IMG/VR virus record: IMGVR_UViG_3300025508_000163
Coordinates: 1-22,976 of that record
DNA: 22,976 nucleotides
Direction: 5' to 3' (one strand)
DNA from: a virus
In this document: positions 11,741 to 19,961 of the stretch, one piece after another
Layout: every line of letters begins with the position of its first letter
Numbering within the stretch: position 1 is the stretch's first letter
Program-made: the position numbers and the translations under genes
The notes under the pieces: generated by a model
Databases searched by the model: none
Told to the model about the DNA's origin: nothing
Seen by the model: the letters and a program-made list of their open reading frames with translations, nothing else

Positions 11741-12209
11741 CGGAATACTATTTGATATAAGCAATCGTGAAAGAAAATTTTTATGTTATACTCTCGAAGA
11801 TGAGAGCCGCGCCAAAAAGGTGCCAGGAGAAACTTGTATCCCTGAAGGGGAATATAGCCTCGGATTTAGAAGAGAGGGTGGCTTCGATGCCAAATACGCC
11901 CATAGGTTTTCTGATGTGCATATGGGGATGCTTGAAGTGTGTGATGTCCCAAATTTTAAATATATTCTTATTCATTGTGGTAATACTGATGAGGACACTG
12001 CGGGATGTTTACTACTGGGCGATACGCAAGAGAACAACAATATCAAAGAAAACGGATTTATAGGGAGAAGCACCCACGCGTACTACAGAGTCTACCAAGA
12101 AATCGCGGAAGCGCTCCAAAAAGAAGAAGTAACGATTACGTATAGAGATTTTGCGAAGTGCTTAATACTCTCCCCAACAGAGGTAAGTGAGTTTTTTGAC
12201 CATTGCTAA
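11694..12209 (+). CDS. DUF5675 family protein (YkuD-like motif)
   Basis: 171 residues. The family pattern is clear: MKLEVIRFNKGKDSTNGILF, CYTLEDE, VPGETCIPEGEYSL, MLEVCDVPNFKYILIH, then HCGNTDEDTAGC at 94-105. The H-x-G-N...T-x-G-C arrangement recalls the catalytic His/Cys of YkuD L,D-transpeptidases, so a role on peptidoglycan (lysis or entry) is an attractive inference, but DUF5675 has no established activity that I know. No signal peptide, as for many phage cell-wall enzymes that rely on a holin or sit in the virion. Its stop is two bases from the stop of the converging gene at 12212. Confidence 0.75.
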   Translation: MKLEVIRFNKGKDSTNGILFDISNRERKFLCYTLEDESRAKKVPGETCIPEGEYSLGFRREGGFDAKYAHRFSDVHMGMLEVCDVPNFKYILIHCGNTDEDTAGCLLLGDTQENNNIKENGFIGRSTHAYYRVYQEIAEALQKEEVTITYRDFAKCLILSPTEVSEFFDHC

Positions 12210-12211
12210 GG

Positions 12212-12634
12212 TCAACCTTCTAAATCCCTATAGACCCTCTGTACCAGTAGTCTAGCTTTCTGGGTTAAAGCGTACCTTACCCTGTAGTTGTATTTTGTTT
12301 CATCTCTAAAGAGGTGATCTTCATATGTGTCAGAAGGGGTTAACCTATCAAAGTGTTTGTATACGTAACCCACGTTAACTAACGGGAACACAACTCTTTC
12401 ACTTAGCTTCTTCTTACTCATACCATACTCCGAAGAGGCATAATCTAATGTCCAGAATTCCATATCATAAGCCCAAAGCATAAACATTATCTCTTTGGAA
12501 AACAAGTCGTAGCTGTCTTGTGTGGATAAAAGGACCTTTCTAAGGTTCTTTAGATGATTTCTTTTTACGTACCTTTGATTTAATCTAGACGAATCTCGAA
12601 ATAACTTTTTTTTAGGGACTTTACTTTTAGGCAT
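12212..12634 (-). CDS. Winged-helix-like DNA-binding protein, lone minus-strand gene in late block
   Basis: 140 residues starting MPKSKVPKKKLFRDSS at 12634, a basic N-terminus. Residues about 45-140 have the order of a winged-helix regulator: FSKEIMFMLWAYDMEFWTLD, YGMSKKKLSERVVFPLVNVG (turn and recognition helix), a Tyr/Asp-rich wing, then YALTQKARLLVQRVYRDL, which matches the final helices of MarR/PadR-like domains. Longer in-frame starts (to 12790) run through the divergent gene and are unlikely. It is convergent with DUF5675 and diverges from the gene at 12639 with four bases between starts, so its promoter must lie inside that gene. Likely a regulator or moron; target unknown. Confidence 0.6.
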   Translation of the reverse strand: MPKSKVPKKKLFRDSSRLNQRYVKRNHLKNLRKVLLSTQDSYDLFSKEIMFMLWAYDMEFWTLDYASSEYGMSKKKLSERVVFPLVNVGYVYKHFDRLTPSDTYEDHLFRDETKYNYRVRYALTQKARLLVQRVYRDLEG

Positions 12635-12638
12635 TGAA

Positions 12639-12962
12639 ATGAATTTATTACGTAAAGATATGGAAGAACAGGCCTTTTTCTTAGAAATACAACGTTTATC
12701 CATACAAATGGATGAAATTATACACAAGTATGGTATGCAGAGTAGGGTAGCCTCGATAATGGTTATGGGGTTAATAGACGAAGATATCATGGGGGATTCT
12801 AGACTTCAAGCCGTATATAGCTATAGCCTAGACTCGAAAGAAGAATTAAACAGTATATTAGAATTTATAAATAGCACCTGGGATGAGAGTGATGAAACAG
12901 ATTGGGAGACACCGCTTGATCTAAATGACTTACTAGACGGAACGGGAATAGAATTAGAATAA
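12639..12962 (+). CDS. Hypothetical acidic protein, 107 aa
   Basis: 107 residues, acidic, especially the last 35 (STWDESDETDWETPLDLND). The first part is helical (MNLLRKDMEEQAFFLEIQ). Starts four bases from the divergent winged-helix gene, so it shares its control region with it. Followed one base later by the next ATG. Function unknown. Confidence 0.6.
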   Translation: MNLLRKDMEEQAFFLEIQRLSIQMDEIIHKYGMQSRVASIMVMGLIDEDIMGDSRLQAVYSYSLDSKEELNSILEFINSTWDESDETDWETPLDLNDLLDGTGIELE

Positions 12963-12963
12963 A

Positions 12964-13203
12964 ATGGAAGGACTTATTAGAAAAATTGTGGTCGGAAGAG
13001 ACCCTAAAGACGGTATGGCTTATTATGTTGGTATGAGAGCTGGCGCAGGAAAGGTAAGTACAATAATACAAGATGATCGTCACCTATCTAAATATGGGAA
13101 GAATAGATATCTTGTGTATATGCAAGACGAAGAAGGGGCTCAAACGCTATGGAAAGCTATAGACGGGATGCCTTGTATGTTGGAGTTTGACTGCAACTTT
13201 TAA
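12964..13203 (+). CDS. Hypothetical small protein, 79 aa
   Basis: 79 residues, mixed beta and helix (MEGLIRKIVVGRDPKDGMAY; KVSTIIQDDRHLSKYGKNRY). Packed between neighbours (1 and 3 bases apart), so part of one operon. Conserved-looking but not recognised. Confidence 0.6.
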   Translation: MEGLIRKIVVGRDPKDGMAYYVGMRAGAGKVSTIIQDDRHLSKYGKNRYLVYMQDEEGAQTLWKAIDGMPCMLEFDCNF

Positions 13204-13206
13204 CTG

Positions 13207-13803
13207 ATGAGAACTTTTAATTTGTTTGTCGTTAAGCTTAAAGATAGGCTTAAGGATACTATTACCTCTGAATCTGGCTTCGAGTTATATGTAGACGCAA
13301 GGTTCGATGATTTTAAAAACAGAGTAACAGAGGGTCCCGTAGTGTGCGTACCTTTTAAATATGACACAGGGGTAGAGGTAGGAGATACATTATACTTCCA
13401 TCACCTGGTCGTTCTGGGTGGGGACAATAACGGGCAGATATTTACCGAGGAAGACAATACCTATATAGTAAACTACGATCCCAACCACGCAATTTCCAAT
13501 CAAGCCATAGCATATAAGAGCCAGAAGGACGGGAAGATACGGTGCCTAACGGGATGGTGTTTATTGAAATCAGTGGAGCAGGAGGAACTGACTCTTCAGT
13601 CCGATCTTATAGAGATAGTAGATTTGACGGAGAAACTCCCAACCAAAGCAGAGGTGGTATACACATGTAAAGAAGCCGACGAGATAGGCGTTCTACCTGG
13701 AGACGTGGTAGGGTTTAAACAAAACAGAGATTACCGTATAACTATAGACGGGGAGGAATATTTTCGAACCCGCGCAGAAGACCTTATGTATGTCGAAGTC
13801 TAA
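13207..13803 (+). CDS. Putative GroES-like co-chaperonin, 198 aa
   Basis: 198 residues. The last 38 (about 161-198: GVLPGDVVGFKQNRDYRITI, then DGEEYFRTRAEDLMYVEV) closely follow the Cpn10 end pattern VGDxV-F...I-I-DGEEY...R-x-DI. An earlier VEVGDTLYFHHLVV at about 57-70 repeats the GD motif, so the protein may hold two GroES-like halves, twice the usual 95-100 residues. Phage co-chaperonins (for example T4 gp31) refit host GroEL to fold capsid protein, which suits the late position. The mobile-loop motif that contacts GroEL is not clear, so an unrelated beta-barrel is possible. Confidence 0.5.
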   Translation: MRTFNLFVVKLKDRLKDTITSESGFELYVDARFDDFKNRVTEGPVVCVPFKYDTGVEVGDTLYFHHLVVLGGDNNGQIFTEEDNTYIVNYDPNHAISNQAIAYKSQKDGKIRCLTGWCLLKSVEQEELTLQSDLIEIVDLTEKLPTKAEVVYTCKEADEIGVLPGDVVGFKQNRDYRITIDGEEYFRTRAEDLMYVEV

Positions 13804-14080
13804 ATTTACCACAACGGGAGCAGCTACTAGACTTATGAAAAGTATGGAGGAAGCTATAAACAATATGATTGAAGAAATTCGTAAACCCGTAGACCCAGAG
13901 ATAAATGGGAGCGCTAGAAAAGCCGAATTACAATCAATAAAGCAAACAGCAACGGACTGTAAGGAACTGCTTATTGAAAGACAGAGGCTTGAACAAATGA
14001 TCAAAGACCTAAAAAGCAGCGGAGAGATAGAACAGGACGCAGATTACTCAGGTGGTTTTGCAGAAAGATTCTCAAAATGA
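13790..14080 (+). CDS. Helical protein upstream of terminase, possible small terminase or scaffold
   Basis: 96 residues, mostly helical with a likely coiled coil (about 45-75, CKELLIERQRLEQMIKDL) and a Gly/Phe-containing acidic end. Start overlaps the previous gene by 14 bases and its end overlaps the HNH gene as ATGA. Location a few genes before TerL and its size make TerS or an assembly factor plausible, but no HTH is evident. Function unproven. Confidence 0.5.
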   Translation: MSKSKFTTTGAATRLMKSMEEAINNMIEEIRKPVDPEINGSARKAELQSIKQTATDCKELLIERQRLEQMIKDLKSSGEIEQDADYSGGFAERFSK

Positions 14081-14532
14081 AGTGTTGTTATACATGCCAA
14101 AGACTTAAAGAAGAAGATGATTTCTACTCTTACGAAACAGGGCTTTATAAATCATGTAAGTCTTGTATTTCAAAAACCATAGCTTCTCAAAAACAAAAAA
14201 TATACAGTTGGGTAGATAACTATAAAGCGTCTCTGGGTTGTGGGCATTGTGGAAATAAAGATATGCGGTGCTTACAATTACACCATAAGGATTCTGAAAC
14301 AAAAAAACGTAGTGTAGCTCAACTTATAGGTAGCGGATATATATTTAAAACCGTTAAAGCCGAGGTAGAAAAGTGTGAGGTATTGTGTGCCAATTGCCAT
14401 TCTATCCATCACTACGAAGAAAGAAGATCTTCCACTTGGGGTAGGAGGGGTGAGGTTGAGGAAGAATTAGAAGACGAAATTAAACCTGTTGTTAAACAGT
14501 TAGAACTTTTCCTTAACTTTGTGGAAGGATGA
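14077..14532 (+). CDS. HNH endonuclease with zinc ribbon
   Basis: 151 residues. An N-terminal Cys knot (C4...C7...C27-x-x-C30) is followed by the HNH fold: C55-x-x-C58, LQLHHKD at 67-72 (catalytic His), and CEVLCANCHSIHH at 100-112 (metal-binding Cys pair, Asn and final His). HNH nucleases next to the terminase are common in phages and often needed for packaging or cos cleavage; homing is the alternative. The start overlaps the previous stop and the end overlaps the next start (ATGA). Fold assignment is firm, role inferred. Confidence 0.85.
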   Translation: MKCCYTCQRLKEEDDFYSYETGLYKSCKSCISKTIASQKQKIYSWVDNYKASLGCGHCGNKDMRCLQLHHKDSETKKRSVAQLIGSGYIFKTVKAEVEKCEVLCANCHSIHHYEERRSSTWGRRGEVEEELEDEIKPVVKQLELFLNFVEG

Positions 14533-14780
14533 ATCTAAAAAAAAGAGACTACAGGAAGGAATACGATAAGTTTCAATCTTCTCCAGAACAGAAGAAGAAT
14601 AGGGCTGCCAGGAATGGTCGCCGCATGAAACTTGTGAAGCAGGGGAAAGTGAAAAAAGGAGACGGAAAAGACATACACCACTATAGCGTTGGTGGCGTTA
14701 TAAAAACAAAAGTAATGCCAGCCTCAAAAAACCGAGGTATAGCAGAAAAATCTAGATTGCCAGGATCTAAACGTAAATAA
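14529..14780 (+). CDS. Small basic phage protein, 83 aa
   Basis: 83 residues, about one third Lys/Arg (KRDYRKEYDKFQSSPEQKKN; RNGRRMKLVKQGKVKKGDGK), then DIHHYSVGGVI and PASKNRGIAEKSR. The GKDIHH...NRG order recalls the core of HNH/NUMOD-like proteins stripped of catalytic parts. Likely nucleic-acid binding, near TerL. Overlaps the HNH gene as ATGA. Confidence 0.6.
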   Translation: MNLKKRDYRKEYDKFQSSPEQKKNRAARNGRRMKLVKQGKVKKGDGKDIHHYSVGGVIKTKVMPASKNRGIAEKSRLPGSKRK

Positions 14781-14791
14781 AATTTAATAAA

Positions 14792-14977
14792 ATGTCAAAG
14801 TATATATGCAACTGCTTAGATCACGAAGAAGAGATAAGCGAGGTAACAATATCGGTAAAAGACGGGGAGGTAGTAAGCTCTGCTCAATGTCCTTGTGGAC
14901 AAGCTATGGATCCTGCTAACCCTAAAACAGGATTCCCTTCCCTTGGGAGGATGAATAGGAACGGCAGCAGCTATTAA
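14792..14977 (+). CDS. Small zinc-ribbon-like protein, 61 aa
   Basis: 61 residues with C6-N-C8 near the start and C33-P-C35 after a beta hairpin (ISEVTISVKDGEVVSS), as in single zinc ribbons. Ends with a Gly/Pro/Asn-rich tail. Its TAA overlaps the ATG of the terminase gene by one base (TAATG), so translation is coupled. Function unknown; perhaps a packaging partner. Confidence 0.6.
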   Translation: MSKYICNCLDHEEEISEVTISVKDGEVVSSAQCPCGQAMDPANPKTGFPSLGRMNRNGSSY

Positions 14978-17097
14978 TGTCTTCTTTACTTGACGTAAAG
15001 GAATATGAAGAACCCGCTGTTAAGATTTGCCCCAACGGTACGGAAGGTGAGCTTATCGACCTCGGTGGGCTACTCATTTGCCTTCCTAAAAGGCCGCCGA
15101 AGAAAGACATTTTCGGATATAAAGAACCAAACGATCTGCAGCTGTGGAAAAGGGTATCTATGCCCAAGGAACTGTCTCGTATTCGTTCTATGGATGAGTG
15201 GTCGGAAATGCCGCGGGAATTCAGAGAAAAGTTTCGCCCATATGTCGAAGAGGAGTTTAAACGTAGGCGTGAAGGTTTTTGGTTTTATAACAACGGTACA
15301 CCTACATATATTACGGGGAGGCATTATATGATGCTTCAATGGACGAAGTTAGATGTTGGTTACCCTTACTTTTTAAATTTTCAACGTGAGATATTTTTAC
15401 ATATGGCTGCTTGCGAGGCTGATCCTCGTTGTATTGGTCAGCTTTATACTAAGTGCCGTCGTTCTGGGTATACCAATATATGCTCTGCTGTACTTGTCGA
15501 TGAAGGTACACAGGTTAAAGATAAACTTATGGGGATACAGTCTAAGACAGGAAAAGACGCCCAAGAAAACATCTTTATGAAGAAGGTGGTTTTTATGTTT
15601 AGAAACTACCCTTTCTTCTTTAAACCCATACAGGACGGTACCACCAACCCACGTATGGAGCTGGCTTTTAGAGAGCCATCAAAAAGAATTACAAAAAAGA
15701 ACAAAACCTCTCAAATGGGGGAAGCTCTTAACACCGTTATAAATTGGAAGAACACTACTAATAACGCATACGATGGGGAGAAACTCCATTTATTGTATTT
15801 AGACGAAGCAGGAAAATGGGAAAGACCTACAGACATAAGGGACGCTTGGAGGATTCAGAGGACGTGTTTGATCGTCGGAAGAAAAATCGTGGGGAAAGCG
15901 CTGGTGGGAAGCACCGTAAATCCAATGGACAAAGGCGGAAGCCAATACAAAGACCTATGGATGGATTCGAGTCCTTTGGAGAGGAACGCAAACGGTAGGA
16001 CGAGAACAGGTCTTTATAGGCTTTTTATCCCAGCGTACAATTCTCTAGAGGGTTTTTTTGATATTTATGGTCAGCCCGTTATTCAAGATCCACCAGAATC
16101 CGTTCCAGGAATAGATGGGGACCCCATAACCATAGGGTCAAAAACATACTTGAAAAACGAAAGAGAGTCTCTGAAAGACGACGCATCGGAATTAAATGAG
16201 GTTGTGAGGCAGTTCCCTTTTACCGAGGATGAAGCCTTTAGAGATAGTATTGAGGGTAGTTTGTTTAACATCGGGAAGATATACGCTCAGATACAATACA
16301 ACGATGAGCTTTTTCCGAACCCTGTAGTTCGAGGTAATTTTATCTGGAGGGATGGGGTGGCAGATACAGAGGTTGTTTTTTCCCCTAACGCGGAAGGTAG
16401 ATTTAGAGTGGCTTGGATCCCGCCCGAAGAAGTAAGAAACCAGAAAAGATCTAACCGAGGGAAAAGAGTAGCCCCAAACGATCATATAGGATGCGGGGGC
16501 GTTGACTCTTATGACCTAGATGCAACGGTAGATGGGCGGGGGTCAAAAGGAGCTTTACATCTTTATAATAAGTTTAACATGGAGTATCCTTCTAACACGT
16601 TTGTTTTGGAATATGCCTCTAGGCCTCCTCTGGCTAAGATATTTTACGAAGACGTCCTTATGGCCGCTGTTTTTTATGGTTACCCTATATTAATTGAGAA
16701 CAATAAGTATGGTATAGCAAGACACTTTGAGACAAGGGGTTATGATGGCTACCTAATGGATAGACCAGAACATTTAAGGGTTCCCAACGCTAAAATGAAG
16801 GTTAAGACAAAAGGGGTCCCTTCTAACTCTCAAGATGTTATACAGTCTCACGCCCACGCAATAGAGGCTTACATCCATGACCACATTGGTGTTAATGAAG
16901 ATTCTGGTGAACACGGGCGTATGTATTTTAACAAGACTTTAGAAGATTGGATAGGGTTTAAAATAGATGACAGAACAAAATTTGACCTTACTATAAGTTC
17001 TGGTTTAGCTCTTTTAGCGGCTCAAAAATCTAAGCCTAAAGCCAGAGCTAGTTTTTCAGAAAAGAAGTTTTTTAGGAAATATAATGTCTTAGGATGA
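14977..17097 (+). CDS. terL: Terminase large subunit
   Basis: 706 residues. Packages DNA into proheads with an ATPase and cuts with an RNase H-like nuclease. ATPase: deviant Walker A K159-CRRSG-Y-T166, Walker B with L275-D276-E277 (LLYLDEAG), coupling motif G311-S-T313. Nuclease: GVD508-510 with D510 and SYD at 511-513, E574 in ILIENN, and D670 in KFDLTISSGLAL as the third acid. An extended N-terminal part (about 130 residues) precedes the ATPase, giving a length above the usual 450-650. Start is the TAATG overlap; a promoter-like box follows the stop before the portal gene. High confidence. Confidence 0.9.
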   Translation: MSSLLDVKEYEEPAVKICPNGTEGELIDLGGLLICLPKRPPKKDIFGYKEPNDLQLWKRVSMPKELSRIRSMDEWSEMPREFREKFRPYVEEEFKRRREGFWFYNNGTPTYITGRHYMMLQWTKLDVGYPYFLNFQREIFLHMAACEADPRCIGQLYTKCRRSGYTNICSAVLVDEGTQVKDKLMGIQSKTGKDAQENIFMKKVVFMFRNYPFFFKPIQDGTTNPRMELAFREPSKRITKKNKTSQMGEALNTVINWKNTTNNAYDGEKLHLLYLDEAGKWERPTDIRDAWRIQRTCLIVGRKIVGKALVGSTVNPMDKGGSQYKDLWMDSSPLERNANGRTRTGLYRLFIPAYNSLEGFFDIYGQPVIQDPPESVPGIDGDPITIGSKTYLKNERESLKDDASELNEVVRQFPFTEDEAFRDSIEGSLFNIGKIYAQIQYNDELFPNPVVRGNFIWRDGVADTEVVFSPNAEGRFRVAWIPPEEVRNQKRSNRGKRVAPNDHIGCGGVDSYDLDATVDGRGSKGALHLYNKFNMEYPSNTFVLEYASRPPLAKIFYEDVLMAAVFYGYPILIENNKYGIARHFETRGYDGYLMDRPEHLRVPNAKMKVKTKGVPSNSQDVIQSHAHAIEAYIHDHIGVNEDSGEHGRMYFNKTLEDWIGFKIDDRTKFDLTISSGLALLAAQKSKPKARASFSEKKFFRKYNVLG

Positions 17098-17102
17098 TTC
17101 AC

Positions 17103-17110
17103 TATATTTG
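17103..17110 (+). promoter_or_regulatory. -7 box (TATATTTG) before the portal gene
   Basis: TATATTTG with following C, identical to the boxes at 10342 and on the minus strand at 3493, in the 39-base gap between TerL and portal. No TTG/TTTG about 20 bases upstream. Possible internal late promoter. Confidence 0.4.
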
Positions 17111-17136
17111 CATAAAGTAATTATACTTATTTTATA

Positions 17137-19554
17137 ATGATCAGCAATTCAAGCAATCGTACTGGTAAGTTTCCAGACCCTCTAGCGCCCAAGGATTTAA
17201 AAGATAATAAAGCCTATGGCCTAAAATATGCAAAAGCTATAGAGAGTCAGTGGAACTCAACAAACGAAGAAAATGCTCTTCAAAAGAAAAGAAGCAAAAC
17301 CTTTGAAAGGAACCGTGACTACGCTCAAGGCGTTCAAAACACAACGATATACAAAAGGCTCTTAAACTCTTTAGACCCTAATTCTGGGGACGGCAGCTTG
17401 CTAAACCTAGACTACACCCCTGTACCTATTCTTCCAAAATTTGTAAGGATAGTAGTAAACAAGATTCTATCAAGAGACCCCTACCCTAACTTAGAGGCCG
17501 TAGACCCTTTGTCTTCTTCAGAGAAGAATAAGGAGAAGAACCGCTTACGAATGCAGGTCCAAATGAAAGCTGAGCTTACTAAGCTTAAGCAGGATACTGG
17601 TGGGTTGGTCTTAGATAAAGACCCTGAAGCTTTACCCGACAGTTTAGATGAGGCTGAAATTTTCTTAGACACAAATATAAAAACAGACGCGGAGATAGCT
17701 GCTCAGATAGCTACAAACATTACGCTTTCGTGGAATAACTTTAATGACAATGTGTTTAGGCGTTGCGTTAATGATCTGGCCGCTTTAGGGATGGCTGTTG
17801 TCCACAGAACTAACGATCCTAACTACGGTATAAGAACAGAATACGTAGATCCAGCTAAGTTTATACATAGTTATACTGAGGACCCTAGCTTTGACGATCT
17901 TGTATATGGGGGTAGTATAAAAACAATACCTATACAGGAGTTAAAAAGATTAGCGGGGGACGAGCTTACAGAAGAGGACTTTGAAAAAGTAGCAAGGAAA
18001 TCTAGCGGTAATAGTATGTCCCCATACTCTTCTCACTATGACGCTTCTTCTAAGAAATCGGTCTATGGGTATGACGAGCATACGGTAGAGGTTTTAGACT
18101 TTGAATTCCTTTCAGTTGACTGTATGTACTTCGAGGAGAAGGATAATAGACACGGAAATACAAATTTTTTCTATCAGGGTCACTCGTATAAAGAACGTCC
18201 AGGCAGCGTGTTTGATCGCACCCCACATAAAATGGAGGTTACAACGGTGTACTCAGGTAAGTACATATTAGGTACGGATTACATTATAAATTACGGTCAG
18301 AAGACAAATGTACCAAAAAACATACACGACATAAGTAAAGCCACTTTGTCATACTCTGTTGTAGCTACGAACATAAGCCGAATGATGCCTAAGTCTATGG
18401 TTGACAGCTGTGTAGGTTTTGCGGATATGCTACAGGTTACTCACCTAAAGATTCAGCAAGCTATAGCAAAGGCAAAGCCAGATGGATTGATTATAGACGT
18501 GGAGGGTTTAGAGGGGGTTGAGATAGGTAAAGGGGGTGAGCTACAACCGTTAGATCTTCACGATATATACGAGCAGACGGGTGTATTCTACTATAGGAGT
18601 AAAAACCCAGAAGGCGGTCATCAAAATCCTCCTATTAGGGAGATTGGAAACAGCATAAGGAATATCAATGAGCTTATAGGTCTGTACAATCATTACTTAA
18701 AATTAATTCGTGATACGACTGGGATAAACGAAGCTATGGATGCTTCCTCCCCTAAAGGTGACGCTTTGGTTGGTGTAAGAGAACAAGCGATTGCTGCTGG
18801 TAACAATGCTATATATGATATAACTAATGCTTCTATGATCCTTTACAAAAAGGTTTGTGAGGATATAGTCAAGTGTTTGCAGATAATACCAGAAAAGTCG
18901 GCTTTACGGAATATATATGAAAATGCTGTGGGGTCTGAAAACATGAAGGTTTTGGCTTCTTTTGGTGATCTACCGATGTATAATTTTGGCGTCCAGGTCC
19001 AGAAAGAAATGGAAAGCTCGGACAAGCAGTACTTAGAACAAAGTTTACAAATAGCGTTAGGCCAAAAAGAAATTGATCTTGAGGATGCTATGATGGTTAG
19101 GTCGATGAAAGATGTGAACCAAGCGGAAAGACTCCTTATGGTTAAACGCAAAAAAAGACAAAAGTCTCAGCAAGCTATTGCCCAGCAGAACTCTCAAATG
19201 CAGTCGGAGCAGGCTCAGGCGGCGTCACAGGCGGCGTCACAAGCCAAGCAGCAAGAGATGCAGATGGAAGCCCAGCTTGATGCTCAGAGAATACAGATAA
19301 AAGCCCAAGCCGAAATACAAGTAGCTCAAGCCCTGCATGAGTTGCACAAGGAGATAGAGGTTATTAAAGCTCAGGCTACTCTAGGGTTTAAGACTGACGA
19401 TCAAGAGTTTAAAGAAAAGATAGAGGTTTTTAAAGAAAACCGTAAAGACGATAGGATTGTTAAGCAGGGTGAAGAGAAGAGAAAAACAACTCCTCAACCC
19501 CCAGCTGAAAGTCCAAACAATCAAGAGGTAATGAATACAACGCTTAATCAATAA
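17137..19554 (+). CDS. Portal protein with long coiled-coil tail
   Basis: 805 residues. The dodecameric portal ring is the DNA gate and head-tail connection point. Visible portal features: PILPKFVRIVVNKILSRDPY at about 97-116, an alternating beta/helix core with VVHRTNDPNYGIRTEYVDPA near 228-247, and the TTGINEAMDASSPKGDALVG segment at about 527-546 that is usual before the crown helices. From about 660 to 770 runs a Gln/Ala/Glu/Lys-rich coiled coil (QQAIAQQNSQMQSEQAQAAS), longer than in most portals and perhaps extending into the capsid or scaffold. Follows TerL by 39 bases, as expected. A 12-base tandem duplication lies in the tail. High confidence. Confidence 0.85.
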   Translation: MISNSSNRTGKFPDPLAPKDLKDNKAYGLKYAKAIESQWNSTNEENALQKKRSKTFERNRDYAQGVQNTTIYKRLLNSLDPNSGDGSLLNLDYTPVPILPKFVRIVVNKILSRDPYPNLEAVDPLSSSEKNKEKNRLRMQVQMKAELTKLKQDTGGLVLDKDPEALPDSLDEAEIFLDTNIKTDAEIAAQIATNITLSWNNFNDNVFRRCVNDLAALGMAVVHRTNDPNYGIRTEYVDPAKFIHSYTEDPSFDDLVYGGSIKTIPIQELKRLAGDELTEEDFEKVARKSSGNSMSPYSSHYDASSKKSVYGYDEHTVEVLDFEFLSVDCMYFEEKDNRHGNTNFFYQGHSYKERPGSVFDRTPHKMEVTTVYSGKYILGTDYIINYGQKTNVPKNIHDISKATLSYSVVATNISRMMPKSMVDSCVGFADMLQVTHLKIQQAIAKAKPDGLIIDVEGLEGVEIGKGGELQPLDLHDIYEQTGVFYYRSKNPEGGHQNPPIREIGNSIRNINELIGLYNHYLKLIRDTTGINEAMDASSPKGDALVGVREQAIAAGNNAIYDITNASMILYKKVCEDIVKCLQIIPEKSALRNIYENAVGSENMKVLASFGDLPMYNFGVQVQKEMESSDKQYLEQSLQIALGQKEIDLEDAMMVRSMKDVNQAERLLMVKRKKRQKSQQAIAQQNSQMQSEQAQAASQAASQAKQQEMQMEAQLDAQRIQIKAQAEIQVAQALHELHKEIEVIKAQATLGFKTDDQEFKEKIEVFKENRKDDRIVKQGEEKRKTTPQPPAESPNNQEVMNTTLNQ
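19216..19239 (+). repeat. 12-bp tandem duplication in portal coiled coil
   Basis: CAGGCGGCGTCA occurs twice in tandem, coding QAAS-QAAS within the Gln/Ala-rich tail. In-frame, so it lengthens the coiled coil without frameshift; locally GC-rich compared with the flanks. Confidence 0.7.
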
Positions 19555-19556
19555 TT

Positions 19557-19958
19557 ATGGCTAGTAAAGTTAATTTAGACGTATCAGAGAGGTTAGATAT
19601 AACGTGCCGTAAAGGTGATACGTTTTCTCTTACGGTAACATTAAAAGACTCCACGGGAACGGTGATTACTTTAGCTACCTCCTCATATACTTTCCTTATG
19701 GAGGTATGGAGCACTTCCAGAACCGCAACCGCACCTGTTATAGGGAGCACCACCTCGGCCCCGACTGGCGACGCTTCTTTTGAGACTTTTGTAACAGATG
19801 ACGTAGGTAATGTAACTATTTCAGCAACAGCGACTACGATGAAGACCGTTCCAGCGGGAGCATACAAGTATGATTTACAATACATGGTTGGGGATACGCA
19901 CACAACTATCTTACACGGGTCTTTTGTAGTTAATGACGATGTGTCTAAACATTCTTAA
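19557..19958 (+). CDS. Putative virion/tail protein with BppU-like N-domain, 133 aa
   Basis: 133 residues, beta-rich. The start (SERLDITCRKGDTFSLTVTL, then KDSTGTVITL) resembles the N-terminal Ig-like domain of baseplate upper (BppU) or fibre-attachment proteins that recur in phages, GDTF/GDT being the usual signature. A Thr/Ser/Ala-rich centre and VPAGAYKYDLQYMVGDTHTT follow. Two bases after the portal stop. Likely a small structural protein at the neck or baseplate; the assignment is by pattern. Confidence 0.6.
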   Translation: MASKVNLDVSERLDITCRKGDTFSLTVTLKDSTGTVITLATSSYTFLMEVWSTSRTATAPVIGSTTSAPTGDASFETFVTDDVGNVTISATATTMKTVPAGAYKYDLQYMVGDTHTTILHGSFVVNDDVSKHS

Positions 19959-19961
19959 AGG

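Noticed and set aside
12639-12790. Longer start for the winged-helix gene (to 12790)
   Set aside because: The extra 52 residues are an antisense reading of the gene at 12639, Ile/Ser/Cys-rich and not domain-like.
19844-19960. Prophage end or host junction before the T9SS gene
   Set aside because: No tRNA, repeat or change in packing; the genes are tightly spaced. It cannot be fully excluded without sequence to the right.
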